Source of the DNA: Myxococcaceae bacterium
GTDB taxonomy: Bacteria > Myxococcota > Myxococcia > Myxococcales > Myxococcaceae
DNA length: 64,000 nucleotides
Assembly (NCBI GenBank): GCA_019694575.1
Contig: JAIBBR010000012.1
Location: forward strand, 1-64,000
Direction of reading: 5' to 3'
A program made the position numbers and the translations under genes. Below, in pieces: positions 34,939-44,815 of the stretch. Below the pieces are notes generated by a model that saw only the letters and a program-made list of their open reading frames with translations, searched no databases and was not told the DNA's origin. Position 1 is the stretch's first letter. Every line of letters begins with the position of its first letter.

Positions 34939-36324
34939 TTACGGGGTCTCTTCGATGGCCTGTTTCAGCCTTGAGCGGCCGGTCTCACTGGCGTGCAGCC
35001 GCTCGACAAAACGGGTGTCGTACTGCCCCTGCAAGAAAGCGTCTTCGGCCAAGGCGGCACGGTGAAAAGGAATGTTGGTGCGAATACCTTGCACCACATA
35101 TTCACCCAAGGCGCGTTGCATGCGGCGAATGGCCAAAGGCCGGTTTTCAGCGTGCACAATCAACTTAGAGAGCAGCGAGTCGTAGTGCGGTAGCACGGTG
35201 TAATTCTCATAGGCGGCCGAATCGACCCGCACCCCGTAACCACCCGGCGCATTGTAGGCGGTAATTTTGCCCGGCCACGGCGCGAAGGTGGTGGGGTCTT
35301 CGGCGTTGACGCGGCACTCGATGGCCGAGCCCTTCATCTGAATGTCGTTTTGTTCGAGGGTGAGCGGCTCACCCGCAGCGAGCTGAATCTGCGTGCGCAC
35401 CAAGTCGACGCCCGTCACCATTTCTGTCACCGGGTGCTCCACCTGCACCCGCGTGTTCATTTCCATGAAATAGAAACGGCCGTTTTCGTCCATCAGGTAC
35501 TCGATGGTGCCCAAATTGGTGTAGCCGATTTTTTCCATCGCCTTCACCGAAATACGGCCCATTTCGGCACGCAATTCGGCGCTCACCCCCGGCGAGGGGC
35601 TTTCTTCAATCAACTTTTGGTGACGGCGTTGCACTGAGCACTCGCGTTCACCCAAGTGAATCACCTTGCCGTGCTCGTCAGCCACAATCTGAATTTCGAT
35701 GTGCCGGGGCTTTTCGACATAGCGCTCCAAGAACAAGTCACCGTTGCCGAAAGCAGCCAGCGATTCAGCGGTGGCCGTGGCGAAGGCCTGGGCAATCGCG
35801 TGCGGCTCACGAACAATCTTCATGCCGCGCCCACCTCCACCCGCCGCGGCTTTTAAAATCACCGGGTAGCCAATTTCTTTGGCCAAGCTCTCGGCGTCTT
35901 TCGCGTCTTTCACCACGCCCGGAGAGCCGGGGAGCAGCGGCATGCCCGCCTCGCGCGCCGCGGCACGGGCGCTCACCTTGTTGCCCATCAGCCGAATCAC
36001 TTTCACGTTGGGGCCGATGAAGTGAATTTTGCAGCTCTTGCACACTTCGGCGAAGTCGGCGTTCTCTGACAAGAAGCCATAGCCGGGGTGAATGGCGTCG
36101 GCGCGGGTGATTTCGGCGGCCGACAAAATCGCGGGAATGTTGAGGTAGCTCTCTTTCGACGACGGCGGGCCGATGCATACCGCTTCGTCAGCGAAGCGCA
36201 CGTGTAAAGCATGTGCGTCAGCGGTTGAATAGACGGCCACGGTCGAAATGCCCAACTCGCGGCAGGCGCGAATCACGCGCAGGGCGATTTCGCCACGGTT
36301 GGCGATGAGCACTTTTTTGAACAC
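34939..36324 (-). CDS. accC: Acetyl-CoA carboxylase, biotin carboxylase subunit
   Basis: 461 residues from GTG 36324. The N-terminus [25 protein letters not shown] is the biotin carboxylase signature. The ATP-grasp glycine loop is [17 protein letters not shown], and the metal/bicarbonate region [23 protein letters not shown] is complete. It carboxylates biotin on AccB with ATP and bicarbonate, the first step of malonyl-CoA synthesis. It is 21 bases after accB and belongs to an efp-accB-accC operon. Confidence 0.97.
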   Translation of the reverse strand: MFKKVLIANRGEIALRVIRACRELGISTVAVYSTADAHALHVRFADEAVCIGPPSSKESYLNIPAILSAAEITRADAIHPGYGFLSENADFAEVCKSCKIHFIGPNVKVIRLMGNKVSARAAAREAGMPLLPGSPGVVKDAKDAESLAKEIGYPVILKAAAGGGGRGMKIVREPHAIAQAFATATAESLAAFGNGDLFLERYVEKPRHIEIQIVADEHGKVIHLGERECSVQRRHQKLIEESPSPGVSAELRAEMGRISVKAMEKIGYTNLGTIEYLMDENGRFYFMEMNTRVQVEHPVTEMVTGVDLVRTQIQLAAGEPLTLEQNDIQMKGSAIECRVNAEDPTTFAPWPGKITAYNAPGGYGVRVDSAAYENYTVLPHYDSLLSKLIVHAENRPLAIRRMQRALGEYVVQGIRTNIPFHRAALAEDAFLQGQYDTRFVERLHASETGRSRLKQAIEETP

Positions 36325-36345
36325 GGGTTGCCTTTTAGAGCCGCT

Positions 36346-36909
<564 letters not shown>

Positions 36910-36927
36910 GGGCTCTTTCGTTTTCGC

Positions 36928-37506
36928 TTACACCACCGCGACGCGGGTCAGGTACTTGCCACCTTCGCGGGTATCAATCTTCAGTACGTCGCCTTCGTTG
37001 ATGAACAGCGGCACATTGACCACGAAACCGGTTTCTAACGTGGCCGGCTTGGTGGCTCCCGACACCGTGTCACCTCGTACGCCGGGGTCACATTTGGTGA
37101 CTTTCAAGTCTACCGAGTTGGGGAGCGACACGCCGATCGCCTTGCCGTTGTAGAAGAGAATCGAGACGTTGATGTTCTCTTTCAAAAAGTTCTTCGCTTC
37201 GTTGAGCACCGCGCCATTGACGAAGGTCTGCTCGTAATTTTTGGTGTCCATGAAGTAGTAGTCTTCGCCCTGAAGGTAGAGATACTGCATCTCTTTCTCT
37301 TCGATGTCGGGGCGGCCCACTTTGTCGCCGCTCTTCATCGTCGGCTGCAACACCCGGCCACTGAGCAAGCTGCGAATCGAGGTGCGCACGAAGGCCGAAC
37401 CTTTGCCCGGCTTGACGTGTTGAAACTCGACGATTTCGAACGGCTCTCCGTCGATTTCAATCTTCATGCCCTTACGAAACTCAGACGTATCAATGACTCC
37501 GGCCAT
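36928..37506 (-). CDS. efp: Translation elongation factor P
   Basis: 192 residues in three beta domains. The modified position lies in the loop VKPGKGSAFVRTSIRS, with Lys at the tip, so a lysyl-type modification by EpmA would be expected; no modification gene is in the window. The C-terminal signature (KVTKCDPGVRGDTVSGATKPATLETGFVVNVPLFINEGDVLKIDTREGGKYLTR) is intact. It relieves ribosome stalling at proline runs, and the Pro-rich linkers of AccB and other proteins here are plausible clients (inference). First gene of the efp-accB-accC group. Confidence 0.97.
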   Translation of the reverse strand: MAGVIDTSEFRKGMKIEIDGEPFEIVEFQHVKPGKGSAFVRTSIRSLLSGRVLQPTMKSGDKVGRPDIEEKEMQYLYLQGEDYYFMDTKNYEQTFVNGAVLNEAKNFLKENINVSILFYNGKAIGVSLPNSVDLKVTKCDPGVRGDTVSGATKPATLETGFVVNVPLFINEGDVLKIDTREGGKYLTRVAVV

Positions 37507-37558
37507 GGCTTTCTCTTTCCCGCGTGCTCACGGTGACTTTTGGTTTACAGCGCGCGGG

Positions 37559-37587
37559 TGTCTAACCCCAAGCTCGTTCAGGGGCAA
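37559..37587 (-). promoter_or_regulatory. Possible promoter for efp-accBC
   Basis: On the minus strand TTGCCC (37587-37582) and TAGACA (37564-37559) are spaced 17 bases, about 50 bases before the efp ATG and within the 135-base gap after the Roadblock gene. The match to the housekeeping consensus is moderate. Confidence 0.35.
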
Positions 37588-37641
37588 GAACCTAAGAACG
37601 CCCGTTCTATCGCGGTGATAGCGAAACGCTTTTCGACGCGT

Positions 37642-38016
37642 TTACAGCTCGGCCTTCACTTTGGGAGCGGTAATGCGCATCACGTAACGGCCTTTGCCAT
37701 AGTTGCCGTCGGGCTTGAGGCCAAGCACGATGAAAAATTCGGGGCTGACCATGCGAATGAGCGTCAGCACTTTGTCTGTATTGACGCTGATTTCACTCAC
37801 CGCCCCGGTTTTGAGCGTCTCGGCCGCGGTCTTCAGCGTCGAGAGCACGTTGGCATATTCGACCCAGGCGTTGGCGAGCTCGAGATCGTTGGCGGTATCG
37901 GCCAATGCGGGCGCCTGGTGCGTTTCAATGGGAATGCCGTCGAAGCCCATCACCGTGCACGCGATGGCGCCGTCAACTTGCTTGACGATGAATTCGAGGT
38001 GGGTCGAAAAAGCCAT
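37642..38016 (-). CDS. Roadblock/LC7-domain protein
   Basis: 124 residues that read as one Roadblock/LC7 fold. The opening helix and strand are FIVKQVDGAIACTVMGFDGIPIET, followed by a long amphipathic helix (ANAWVEYANVLSTLKTAAETL) and C-terminal strands (SPEFFIVLGLKPDGNYGKGRYVMRI). Members such as MglB dimerise and act on small Ras-like GTPases. In myxobacteria they help control the polarity of pili and motility. Here no GTPase gene is adjacent, and the link to pili rests on position between efp and pilQ. Cytoplasmic. Confidence 0.82.
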   Translation of the reverse strand: MAFSTHLEFIVKQVDGAIACTVMGFDGIPIETHQAPALADTANDLELANAWVEYANVLSTLKTAAETLKTGAVSEISVNTDKVLTLIRMVSPEFFIVLGLKPDGNYGKGRYVMRITAPKVKAEL

Positions 38017-38079
38017 GCGCGAAAGCTTAGAGCGGGCGCCTTAAAGTTATGTGAGAAATGTAGCGCGCGAAGGGTTTGG

Positions 38080-38754
38080 TTACTTGCACGCGTCATTCAT
38101 GGGGGCGGTGCTGCAGCAGAAGTACGGATAGCCGTCTTGACCGCCGGTGGAACCACAGGGGCCGTTGAATGCCGCACGATCGTCAGTCGCGCAGGCCGTA
38201 GTGCCTGACTTGTAAACGGTAATCGGGAACTTCACGGTGTTGGTCGAAAGCGCTTGCCCCGACAGCAGGTTCCCTCGCAGCTGCATGCTGACAATTACCT
38301 CGGCCGAGTCACCCACTGCCAAATTGTCGCTCAACACACCAAGCGCCGCCGGACCAAGAAGGTTCGTGTAAAGCGTGTAATCGGTGGACTGCCCAATCGT
38401 TAAGTGAATGGGCAGATTTTCAGCAGCAAGATTCATACGAGGTGTCGAGGTGTACGACAAGGCCAACACCGTCGCCTCAAAATCGTTGCGGTGCTCGCCC
38501 CCCGCGAATTCACTGGTGCCGCCGAACTTCGTCGAGTCCACAATTTCAGACACCATTTTAAAGGCGATGCTGTAGCTGCCCTTAACCGAGATATCGAGGC
38601 TACCGCCACCCTGGCTAATGTCGTTTACTTTGCATTTACCTGGTACGCCCCCTCCCTCGAGACCAAACGCCTCGAGAATACGCACCGGCGTATCGTTAGG
38701 CACGCAGGCCCCCATGCTCACCCACAGCAACACAGATAAGAGTTTGGTTTTCAT
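38080..38754 (-). CDS. Putative lipoprotein downstream of pilQ
   Basis: 224 residues. The signal peptide MKTKLLSVLLWVSMGAC has its lipobox Cys at 17. The mature part is rich in Ser/Gly/Thr and beta-prone, with a Cys-rich end (TACATDDRAAFNGPC...YPYFCCSTAPMNDACK) that probably forms disulfides. It starts 12 bases after the pilQ stop, so it may be cotranscribed with pilMNOPQ. I do not recognise it. A surface or periplasmic accessory of the secretin would fit the position, but this is speculation. Confidence 0.75.
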   Translation of the reverse strand: MKTKLLSVLLWVSMGACVPNDTPVRILEAFGLEGGGVPGKCKVNDISQGGGSLDISVKGSYSIAFKMVSEIVDSTKFGGTSEFAGGEHRNDFEATVLALSYTSTPRMNLAAENLPIHLTIGQSTDYTLYTNLLGPAALGVLSDNLAVGDSAEVIVSMQLRGNLLSGQALSTNTVKFPITVYKSGTTACATDDRAAFNGPCGSTGGQDGYPYFCCSTAPMNDACK

Positions 38755-38766
38755 GGCGATTTCCTC

Positions 38767-41394
38767 TTAGAGGCTCTGCGGCAAGTTCTGACGGTTCAAG
38801 ATGCGGGGCGTAATGAAGATGAGCAACTCTTGGCGGCTCTCTTGTTCGACGTGGTTGCGGAAGAAGAAGCCCAAGAGCGGAATCTTGCTGAGCACCGGAA
38901 CCGACGCAGTGCTGACGCCGCCACCGCGCACATAAATGCCGCCAATCACCGTGGTGTCACTGTCTTTCACCAACACTTGGGTCGTTGCTTCCTTGCGGGT
39001 AATCGACGGCTGACCGTTGGCGCCCAAAGTACCGCGGTCAGGTTGGTTATTTTCAGCCCTGATGTTCATCAGAATGCTGCCGTCTTGGGTGATGTGCGGC
39101 GTCACTTCGAGCGACAACCGCGCTTCGATGAACTGCGTGTTCACACCTTGCGCTGATTGTTGGCTGAAGGGAATCGACACACCTTGGCTAATTTTCGCGG
39201 TGTTGTTGTCCAACGTGGTCACCTTGGGCGCAGAAATCGTCTTCACCACGCCTTGGTTTTCCATCGCCGACAGGCGCAAGTTCAATTGCAGCGCGCCACC
39301 GGCCGAGCCGAAAATCATGCCCAACGCACCACCGGCGCCTTCGCCTGCCGCCGCCGGCAAGCTCACCGCCCAGTTCGGAGGAGCCGGGGCTCCGGCAGGT
39401 GCCGACTGGCTGGAACCGCCGCGCACCACCACCTGGTTGGGAAAGGCGAGGCCGGTGGGGTTACCGGTCGCAGTGGTCGCCATGCCCATACCGCCCCACT
39501 GAATACCGACCTGCCGAGCGAACGACGTGTTGGCTTCAACGATGCGGCTCTCAATCAACACTTGGGGCGTCTGCGTGTCGAGGCTGGAAACAAGCGACTT
39601 CAGCTTCGTCATGTTCGAACCGACGTCTCGAACGATGAGCGTATTGGTACGCGTGTCAACGGTAATATTGCCGCGTTCAGAGAGAATTTCTTTCACGCGG
39701 TCTTTCATCTGATCTGCCACCGCGTAGTTAACGGGAACCAGTTGAACCACCAGTTCCTCCTGACGACGCTCAGACTTCTTGCGCTCTTCGCGCAGCTTCG
39801 CTTCTTCTTCGAGCGATTTGAGTGGCGCCACGCGCATCACGCTGCCCAGGTCTTCTTTACCCAAACTCTTGGAGCGCAGAATGAGGTCTAGCGCTTGGTC
39901 CCAAGGCACGTTGCGCAAGCGAATGGTGATTTTGCCGCTCACGTCATCGGCCACCACGATGTTCTTCTTCGAGACTTCGGCAATCACCCGGAGCAGGTTG
40001 TGAATGTCGATGTCTTTGAACTCGAATGAAACCTTCTTGCCGACATATTGCGTGCGCTGCGGAGCGCCCTGCTCGGCATACCGTGCCCCTTCGGTCGCAA
40101 ACCCTGCTGCTTTCACACCACTCGTGGCACTTTCGGGCTTCATGCCTTTGGCGGACAAGCGCCATGACATACCTTGAGGAGATTTCACCAAAGTCTCATC
40201 AAGCAACTCCGCCGAAGCGACGACAATTTTTACCTTCTTTGCTTCGCCCGTGCCGAACGCGCTGATCATCTTCACCGGGGTACCCAGATCGCTGGTATCG
40301 AGGCTGCGCTCCAGACGGCGGGGCAACTTCGCGTTCTCAAGCGTGAGCACCGCGCTCTTACCGTCGGGGCGGTCGACTTTCCATTGCGTTTCGCCCGAGA
40401 GCTTGAGCTCCACCCGGCCGCCGGTCACGTTCTCTTCAAATTTGATGTCTTGCACTTCAACCTGCGCCACCTTGAGCGGCTCGGCTCCCGGCTCCATCGC
40501 CACGGTGCGACCGTCAATTTCGATGCTGCCTTGCTCCTTCGCGGAAGCAGTGACTGGTTCAGAAGAAACAGCCTTGTTGAGCGAAATGTCCACACCATTT
40601 GCGGTACGGCGCGCCACGTAAGTCGGCATCGCTCCCGCCATGTCCATCACCAGGCGCACTTTGTCTTCGTGCGTGCCAACGCGAACCGCCGAAAGCAACC
40701 CGCCGTGCACCTTGGGCGCCTTGGCCGAAGCCTTCACGCCGTACACGTCGACCACCAAACGCGGCGGCTCATTGAGTTCGGTCAATTCAAACTTCGAAAA
40801 GCCCCCGTTTCCCACCACCGACAACACATTGCGGCTGTATTTAAGGCCAGTCACTTTGGTTGCGGGGTTGGCGACGTTCTGCTCGTCGATGCGGCTGGCT
40901 TGCACGTCACTCTTCGGCGCTTCAGCAGCCGTCGGCGCAACCGCATTGGCGCTCGGAGCCGACGCGACCCTCATTTCCTTCACCTCGGAAGGCGCCTCTT
41001 TACCGGCCACTGCCGAGTCGACCGAAATCACCACTCGGTTGCCGTCGGCGCGCACGTCGTATTTGCTAGCCTTGTCGAGCGCCACCAATAAGCGGCCCAC
41101 CGAGGCCTGCTCGTCAGAGAACTGAGACGCCACGACACCCGAAACGGGGCCGCTGCCGTCGTGATGTCCACGTACGGAAGCCACGTCGGCGCCGTTCAAG
41201 TCGACCACCAAACGGTCGGGGTCATTGAGCCGAAAGACCGAGAACGTCGCGGGCCGGGTACCGGTCGCGACCACTTGCGCGCCCGAGGCCGTCGCCTTCA
41301 CCTCGAGCGCCGAGAGCGTGTTCACCTCGGCAGCGGCGGGCCATGCCAAACCCGCCACGAGAGCGCACAGCAGCTGTAGCGTCGTTCGGTTCAT
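38767..41394 (-). CDS. pilQ: Type IV pilus secretin PilQ
   Basis: About 875 residues from ATG 41394, with GAGGAAG six bases before. ATG 41409 and 41421 are in frame. The signal peptide MNRTTLQLLCALVAGLAWPAAA is followed by three AMIN-like peptidoglycan-binding domains (for example FRLNDPDRLVVDLNG and LTELNEPPRLVVDVYG), an STN/N-domain (FEFKDIDIHNLLRVIAEVSKKNI), a secretin N-domain and the secretin barrel (ITRKEATTQVLVKDSDTTVIGGIY ... VPVLSKIPLLGFFFRN ... ELLIFITPRIL). The multimer is the outer membrane gate through which the pilus passes. Last of the pilMNOPQ genes. Confidence 0.96.
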   Translation of the reverse strand: MNRTTLQLLCALVAGLAWPAAAEVNTLSALEVKATASGAQVVATGTRPATFSVFRLNDPDRLVVDLNGADVASVRGHHDGSGPVSGVVASQFSDEQASVGRLLVALDKASKYDVRADGNRVVISVDSAVAGKEAPSEVKEMRVASAPSANAVAPTAAEAPKSDVQASRIDEQNVANPATKVTGLKYSRNVLSVVGNGGFSKFELTELNEPPRLVVDVYGVKASAKAPKVHGGLLSAVRVGTHEDKVRLVMDMAGAMPTYVARRTANGVDISLNKAVSSEPVTASAKEQGSIEIDGRTVAMEPGAEPLKVAQVEVQDIKFEENVTGGRVELKLSGETQWKVDRPDGKSAVLTLENAKLPRRLERSLDTSDLGTPVKMISAFGTGEAKKVKIVVASAELLDETLVKSPQGMSWRLSAKGMKPESATSGVKAAGFATEGARYAEQGAPQRTQYVGKKVSFEFKDIDIHNLLRVIAEVSKKNIVVADDVSGKITIRLRNVPWDQALDLILRSKSLGKEDLGSVMRVAPLKSLEEEAKLREERKKSERRQEELVVQLVPVNYAVADQMKDRVKEILSERGNITVDTRTNTLIVRDVGSNMTKLKSLVSSLDTQTPQVLIESRIVEANTSFARQVGIQWGGMGMATTATGNPTGLAFPNQVVVRGGSSQSAPAGAPAPPNWAVSLPAAAGEGAGGALGMIFGSAGGALQLNLRLSAMENQGVVKTISAPKVTTLDNNTAKISQGVSIPFSQQSAQGVNTQFIEARLSLEVTPHITQDGSILMNIRAENNQPDRGTLGANGQPSITRKEATTQVLVKDSDTTVIGGIYVRGGGVSTASVPVLSKIPLLGFFFRNHVEQESRQELLIFITPRILNRQNLPQSL

Positions 41395-41443
41395 CGCAGG
41401 CTTCCTCATCGTGTTCCTCATGGTTCTTAAAAACCGTTCAAAG

Positions 41444-42022
41444 CTACTGAGACGACGTGTCGAGCAAATCGAGCAGCTGCGCGGCTTTCTCGTCTTGCTT
41501 CACGCAGATGTCGACTTTGTTGGGGTTCACTTTGCCGTCTGGGGTCTGGAAATATTCGGTCACCACCACACAGTTGCGCATGATCTGCGTGACCTTGCCG
41601 CCCTGCTTGCCGACCTTCGAATTGCGGCGCACCACGTAACCGGTGCCGGTGGTGTCTTGCAGCATGGCAATGGGGTTGGCATCGCCGCTCACCACAGCGA
41701 CCAGCGTCAGCTGATCAAGATCGTATTGGCACAGCGGTTCGGCGCACACCTGCTGCTGAAACGACTTACCGGGGGCGCTCTGGTCGCGTGTGAAGCTTCT
41801 GAACGGGTCACGCTTGCCAATGGGGTTGTAAGAATAAATGTAATTGGCGGGAGCCGCCGCGGCGCCAGCCACGCCACCGTCGGCAGCAGCCACGGCGGGC
41901 ACGGCGCTCACCGCGGCAACAGGCTTCGCTGGCGGCGCCAGGGGGGCATTGCCCTTGCTGTCGTCGCAAGCCGCGGCGAACAGGGCGACGAGGGCGAGGC
42001 TAAAGAAAAGTGCGCGCTTCAT
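41444..42022 (-). CDS. pilP: Type IV pilus lipoprotein PilP
   Basis: 192 residues with a lipoprotein signal, MKRALFFSLALVALFAAAC. An Ala-rich spacer precedes the PilP fold (YNPIGKRDPFRSF..., LCQYDLDQLTLVAVVSGDANPIAMLQDTTGTGYVVRRNSKVGKQGGKV). The RDPF motif that opens the folded domain is clear. PilP is inner membrane anchored and links PilN/PilO to PilQ. Its start overlaps the pilO stop by four bases (ATGA), so translation is coupled. Confidence 0.95.
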   Translation of the reverse strand: MKRALFFSLALVALFAAACDDSKGNAPLAPPAKPVAAVSAVPAVAAADGGVAGAAAAPANYIYSYNPIGKRDPFRSFTRDQSAPGKSFQQQVCAEPLCQYDLDQLTLVAVVSGDANPIAMLQDTTGTGYVVRRNSKVGKQGGKVTQIMRNCVVVTEYFQTPDGKVNPNKVDICVKQDEKAAQLLDLLDTSSQ

Positions 42023-42639
42023 GGCGTGGCGGCCGCCTTTCCTTTGCCTTTGTCTTTGCCACTTTGCTCGGGGAACCGAAAGGTGGTGGCTTGAAAGTCA
42101 CCCGCCAGCAACACCTTTTCGCCCACACCCTGGGCCGACGTATTCACCGACAGCTTGATGTTGCTGACGTTGACGATGCGGCGAAGGTTGGCAACCTCCT
42201 GCATGAACATTGCAATCTCGTGGTAGTTGCCTTGCACGGTCATCTTGATGGGAATTTTGTTGTAGAAGCCAACCGACGATTCGCTGCCGGGTTCTACGGT
42301 CGAAATTTCCAACCCCGACTTACGACCCACGTCATTCAACTGCGCGAGCAACTCGTCGATGTCTTTCTTCTCGGGCAACTCGGTCAGCGCTTCTTGAAGT
42401 TTTTGCTCGAGACGGTCCATTTCGAGCCGCTTTTCGTTCAGGTTCTGAGCGATGGCTTGCTTCTCGGCCAAGGTCAGCTCGAGTTGTGCCTGCGAGCTTT
42501 TCTGACCCACGATGCGATCTTCGAGATCTGAAATGAGCAAGAAGTAGTTGGCAATGGTCAAGAGCACCACGGCCGCAGCCAGACCACCGTACTTCACGGT
42601 GTTGGGAGCTTTGTTCAGCTGTTCTATGATCTTGTCCAT
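42019..42639 (-). CDS. pilO: Type IV pilus alignment protein PilO
   Basis: 206 residues. A cytoplasmic tail, one membrane helix (YGGLAAAVVLLTIANYFLLI, about residues 18-37), a coiled coil (residues ~45-100) and a ferredoxin-like periplasmic domain (ISTVEPGSESSVGFYNKIPIKMTVQGNYHEIAMFMQEVANLRRIVNVSNI) follow in order. It pairs with PilN to form the ring between PilM and PilP. The gene is in the tight pilM-N-O-P-Q operon. Confidence 0.95.
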   Translation of the reverse strand: MDKIIEQLNKAPNTVKYGGLAAAVVLLTIANYFLLISDLEDRIVGQKSSQAQLELTLAEKQAIAQNLNEKRLEMDRLEQKLQEALTELPEKKDIDELLAQLNDVGRKSGLEISTVEPGSESSVGFYNKIPIKMTVQGNYHEIAMFMQEVANLRRIVNVSNIKLSVNTSAQGVGEKVLLAGDFQATTFRFPEQSGKDKGKGKAAATP

Positions 42640-42648
42640 GGCTCTCTT

Positions 42649-43332
42649 TTACGTTGCGTAGTTCGCCATCAGCGCCAGCTCGAAATCGACCAGTCGCACG
42701 GTGGTGTTGCCGGTTTTTTCATCGCGCTGTGCCGCCTTCTTCAAATCGATGTTCGAGAAGAAACTCGAGACCTCCGAGTTCGGAAAGTCTTCGACCACGC
42801 CGGCGCCTTCGCCGATCAGCTCGATGCGCGACGTCGAGGCTTCGCGCTTTTTCTCAATAACCCGCCCCATGCCTTTGGGGGTCCACACCACTCCCGCCAG
42901 CTGGCGCATCATGTCGGCCACGTCTTCGTGGGTGGCGGCAAAACCGCTGATCTTCACCTGGTTGGCCTTCTCGTCGAATTCTTTGATCGCCACCTTGCGC
43001 GGAACCGAGTTGGCCAACGCGTCCATCAGGCGCACCGGGCCCGAGCGCTGCTTGCGCAGGTCATTCAACGCGCGCAGCTTCTCTTCGACTTCTTTTTTGC
43101 GCTTGTTGATGTTGTTGACCTCACCGATCACCTTCTCGAGCTCATTGATGCGCGCTTGCGTTTGATCAATGCGCTTTTGCCGGTTGTTGACCTCAGAATC
43201 GCGCTGACTCCACCAAACGTAGTTGGCCGCCAAAGCAGCGAACAACACGCCCGCAATCACCACCAAAATCTGGCGGCCGGCCTCGCGTCTTTTGCCCTGC
43301 CTGACCGGCAGGAGGTTGATCCGAAGCATCAT
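42649..43332 (-). CDS. pilN: Type IV pilus assembly protein PilN
   Basis: 227 residues. The extreme N-terminus MMLRINLLPVRQGKR contains the INLLP motif that docks into PilM. A membrane helix (ILVVIAGVLFAALAANYVWW) follows, then a coiled coil (residues ~45-100) and a periplasmic domain. The ATG is doubled (43332 and 43329), with GAGG upstream. It starts 13 bases after the pilM stop. Confidence 0.95.
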   Translation of the reverse strand: MMLRINLLPVRQGKRREAGRQILVVIAGVLFAALAANYVWWSQRDSEVNNRQKRIDQTQARINELEKVIGEVNNINKRKKEVEEKLRALNDLRKQRSGPVRLMDALANSVPRKVAIKEFDEKANQVKISGFAATHEDVADMMRQLAGVVWTPKGMGRVIEKKREASTSRIELIGEGAGVVEDFPNSEVSSFFSNIDLKKAAQRDEKTGNTTVRLVDFELALMANYAT

Positions 43333-43345
43333 GAGCGTGTGAACC

Positions 43346-44428
43346 TCAGTCGAACTTGTCGCCGGCTTTACGAAGGGCCAAACCCACCGCTACCGCGGCT
43401 TGGGGTGCAACATCGGTGATGAACGCGGGGTCGAACTTACGGTTATCGACCTCGATGGCTTTGAACGGGTTCATGATTTCGACCGGCACGCCAACGCGGG
43501 TCTCGATCGTCTTGAAGAGCGCGGGAATCTTCGCCGTGCCACCCGACAAGTACACGCGGGCAAACGTCGCGTCGGGAGCGGTACCCGCATAAAAGTCGAG
43601 TGAACGTTGAATTTCACCCGCCACCTGCTCGGCGACTTGGCCCATCACCCGTTCGACTTCTTGCGGCACCACGGCATCGGCGTCGTTGCGGCCGCCACCG
43701 ATTTTCAGCGCTTCAGCTTCTTCGTATGACACGTTGAGCTGTTTCTGAATTTCTTCAGTGAACTGGTTGCCACCAATGGTGACGTCACGGGTAAAGGTGG
43801 TGATGCCACCGCTCAAAATGTTGATGTTCACCACCGCGGCCCCCGCGTTGATCAACACCACCGTCTCGCCCTGCGGCACTTCATAGTTACCCGAGAAGCA
43901 GTTCTGCACCGCGAAGGCGTCGACGTCGACCACCACCGGCAGCAAACCTGCCTCGCTGACCACGGTGGTGTAGTCGTTGATCATGTCTTTCTTGGCCGCG
44001 ACCAAGAGCACGTCCATCTGCCCGGTGGCGTCGTTGGCGTCAGGCTTCAAGATCTGGGTGTCGACATTCACGTCTTTCATGTCGAAGGGAATGTGCTGTT
44101 CAGCTTCCCACTGAATGGCCTCTTCGAGCTCTTCTTGCGACATGCGGGGCATGGCGATCTTCTTGATGATCACCGAGTGGCCGCTGACGCCGATCGCCAC
44201 TTCTTTCTGCTTCACTTTGAGCTCGCCCATGAGCTCTTGAATCGCTTGCACGATAGCGGTGGAGTTCATTAGCGCGCCGTCGACAATGGCTTCGGGAGGC
44301 AGCGGCTTCATGCCGAAAGAGACGAGCGAGTAGCCCACCTGACCGCGGCGGCGCTGCTCCTTCAGCTGGATCATCTTGACGCCTGTCGAGCCGATATCGA
44401 GCCCCAGCGCCAGCTTTCCCTTCGCCAT
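43346..44428 (-). CDS. pilM: Type IV pilus actin-like protein PilM
   Basis: 360 residues of the FtsA/actin fold. Seen: the phosphate-1 loop LALGLDIGSTGVKMIQL, VLINAGAAVVNINIL (phosphate 2) and VYLSGGTAKIPALFKTIETRVGVPVEIMNPF (adenosine site). PilM binds ATP and the PilN tail on the cytoplasmic face, connecting the motor ATPases to the alignment complex. AAGGGGA precedes the ATG. First gene of pilMNOPQ, with an 88-base gap behind it. Confidence 0.96.
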   Translation of the reverse strand: MAKGKLALGLDIGSTGVKMIQLKEQRRRGQVGYSLVSFGMKPLPPEAIVDGALMNSTAIVQAIQELMGELKVKQKEVAIGVSGHSVIIKKIAMPRMSQEELEEAIQWEAEQHIPFDMKDVNVDTQILKPDANDATGQMDVLLVAAKKDMINDYTTVVSEAGLLPVVVDVDAFAVQNCFSGNYEVPQGETVVLINAGAAVVNINILSGGITTFTRDVTIGGNQFTEEIQKQLNVSYEEAEALKIGGGRNDADAVVPQEVERVMGQVAEQVAGEIQRSLDFYAGTAPDATFARVYLSGGTAKIPALFKTIETRVGVPVEIMNPFKAIEVDNRKFDPAFITDVAPQAAVAVGLALRKAGDKFD

Positions 44429-44479
44429 TTCTCGTTCCCCTTACGCGTGCTGCCTTGCAAACTTCTCTTGAAGCGTAGT

Positions 44480-44491
44480 CGGCGATCGCCG
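44480..44491. promoter_or_regulatory. Perfect 12-bp palindrome upstream of pilM
   Basis: CGGCGATCGCCG is a perfect palindrome in the 88-base gap between the small HTH gene and pilM, roughly 52 bases before the pilM ATG. Position suits an operator or activator site, possibly for the HTH protein encoded next to it. No partner copy was noticed. GC-rich palindromes of this size also occur by chance. Confidence 0.3.
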
Positions 44492-44516
44492 CTTCGCGAA
44501 AAAAAGTGCCACCGGG

Positions 44517-44723
44517 CTAAAAAACGTCTTCTCGGTCTTCAACCTTCAGCCCGAGGGCCAAGATGATTTTTCGTTTCGTGTCCAGCCGGCAGGGAGAACC
44601 ACGCTCCACCCGATCAATCGTCAGTACCGATACACCCGCCCGTCGAGCGAGCTCGGCCTTCGACAAAAGGCGTTGTTCGCGCAACTGCTGCACATTGTTC
44701 GGTGGCGGCTTGCGCTCAGACAT
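44517..44723 (-). CDS. Small XRE/HTH-type DNA-binding protein
   Basis: 68 residues, almost all one Cro/XRE helix-turn-helix domain (LREQRLLSKAELARRAGVSVLTIDRVERGSPCRLDTKRKIILALGL). A strong GGGGAG lies five bases before the ATG. It sits between pilR2 and pilM, with an AT-rich promoter of its own, and probably regulates itself or pilMNOPQ; target unknown. Cytoplasmic. The ending VEDREDVF is typical of XRE antitoxin-like regulators, but no toxin gene is adjacent. Confidence 0.88.
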   Translation of the reverse strand: MSERKPPPNNVQQLREQRLLSKAELARRAGVSVLTIDRVERGSPCRLDTKRKIILALGLKVEDREDVF

Positions 44724-44815
44724 CTTGCTCCCCTTCAGCAGCTCAACGAGCGAGCCGCATCATCACCTGCCTCCAACGACGCTGTCAAACCGAGTGCGTA
44801 CTATTTGCCACTTAA

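Noticed and set aside
44480-44491. GGCGATCGCC as a genome-wide HIP1-type repeat
   Set aside because: Only this copy was noticed in the window, so a highly repeated element is not supported; kept as a possible local operator.
44490-44514. Possible sigma-54 promoter before pilM (TGGCAC then a T-run)
   Set aside because: GG is followed ten bases later by CG rather than GC, and the strict spacing of sigma-54 promoters is not met by shifting one base.
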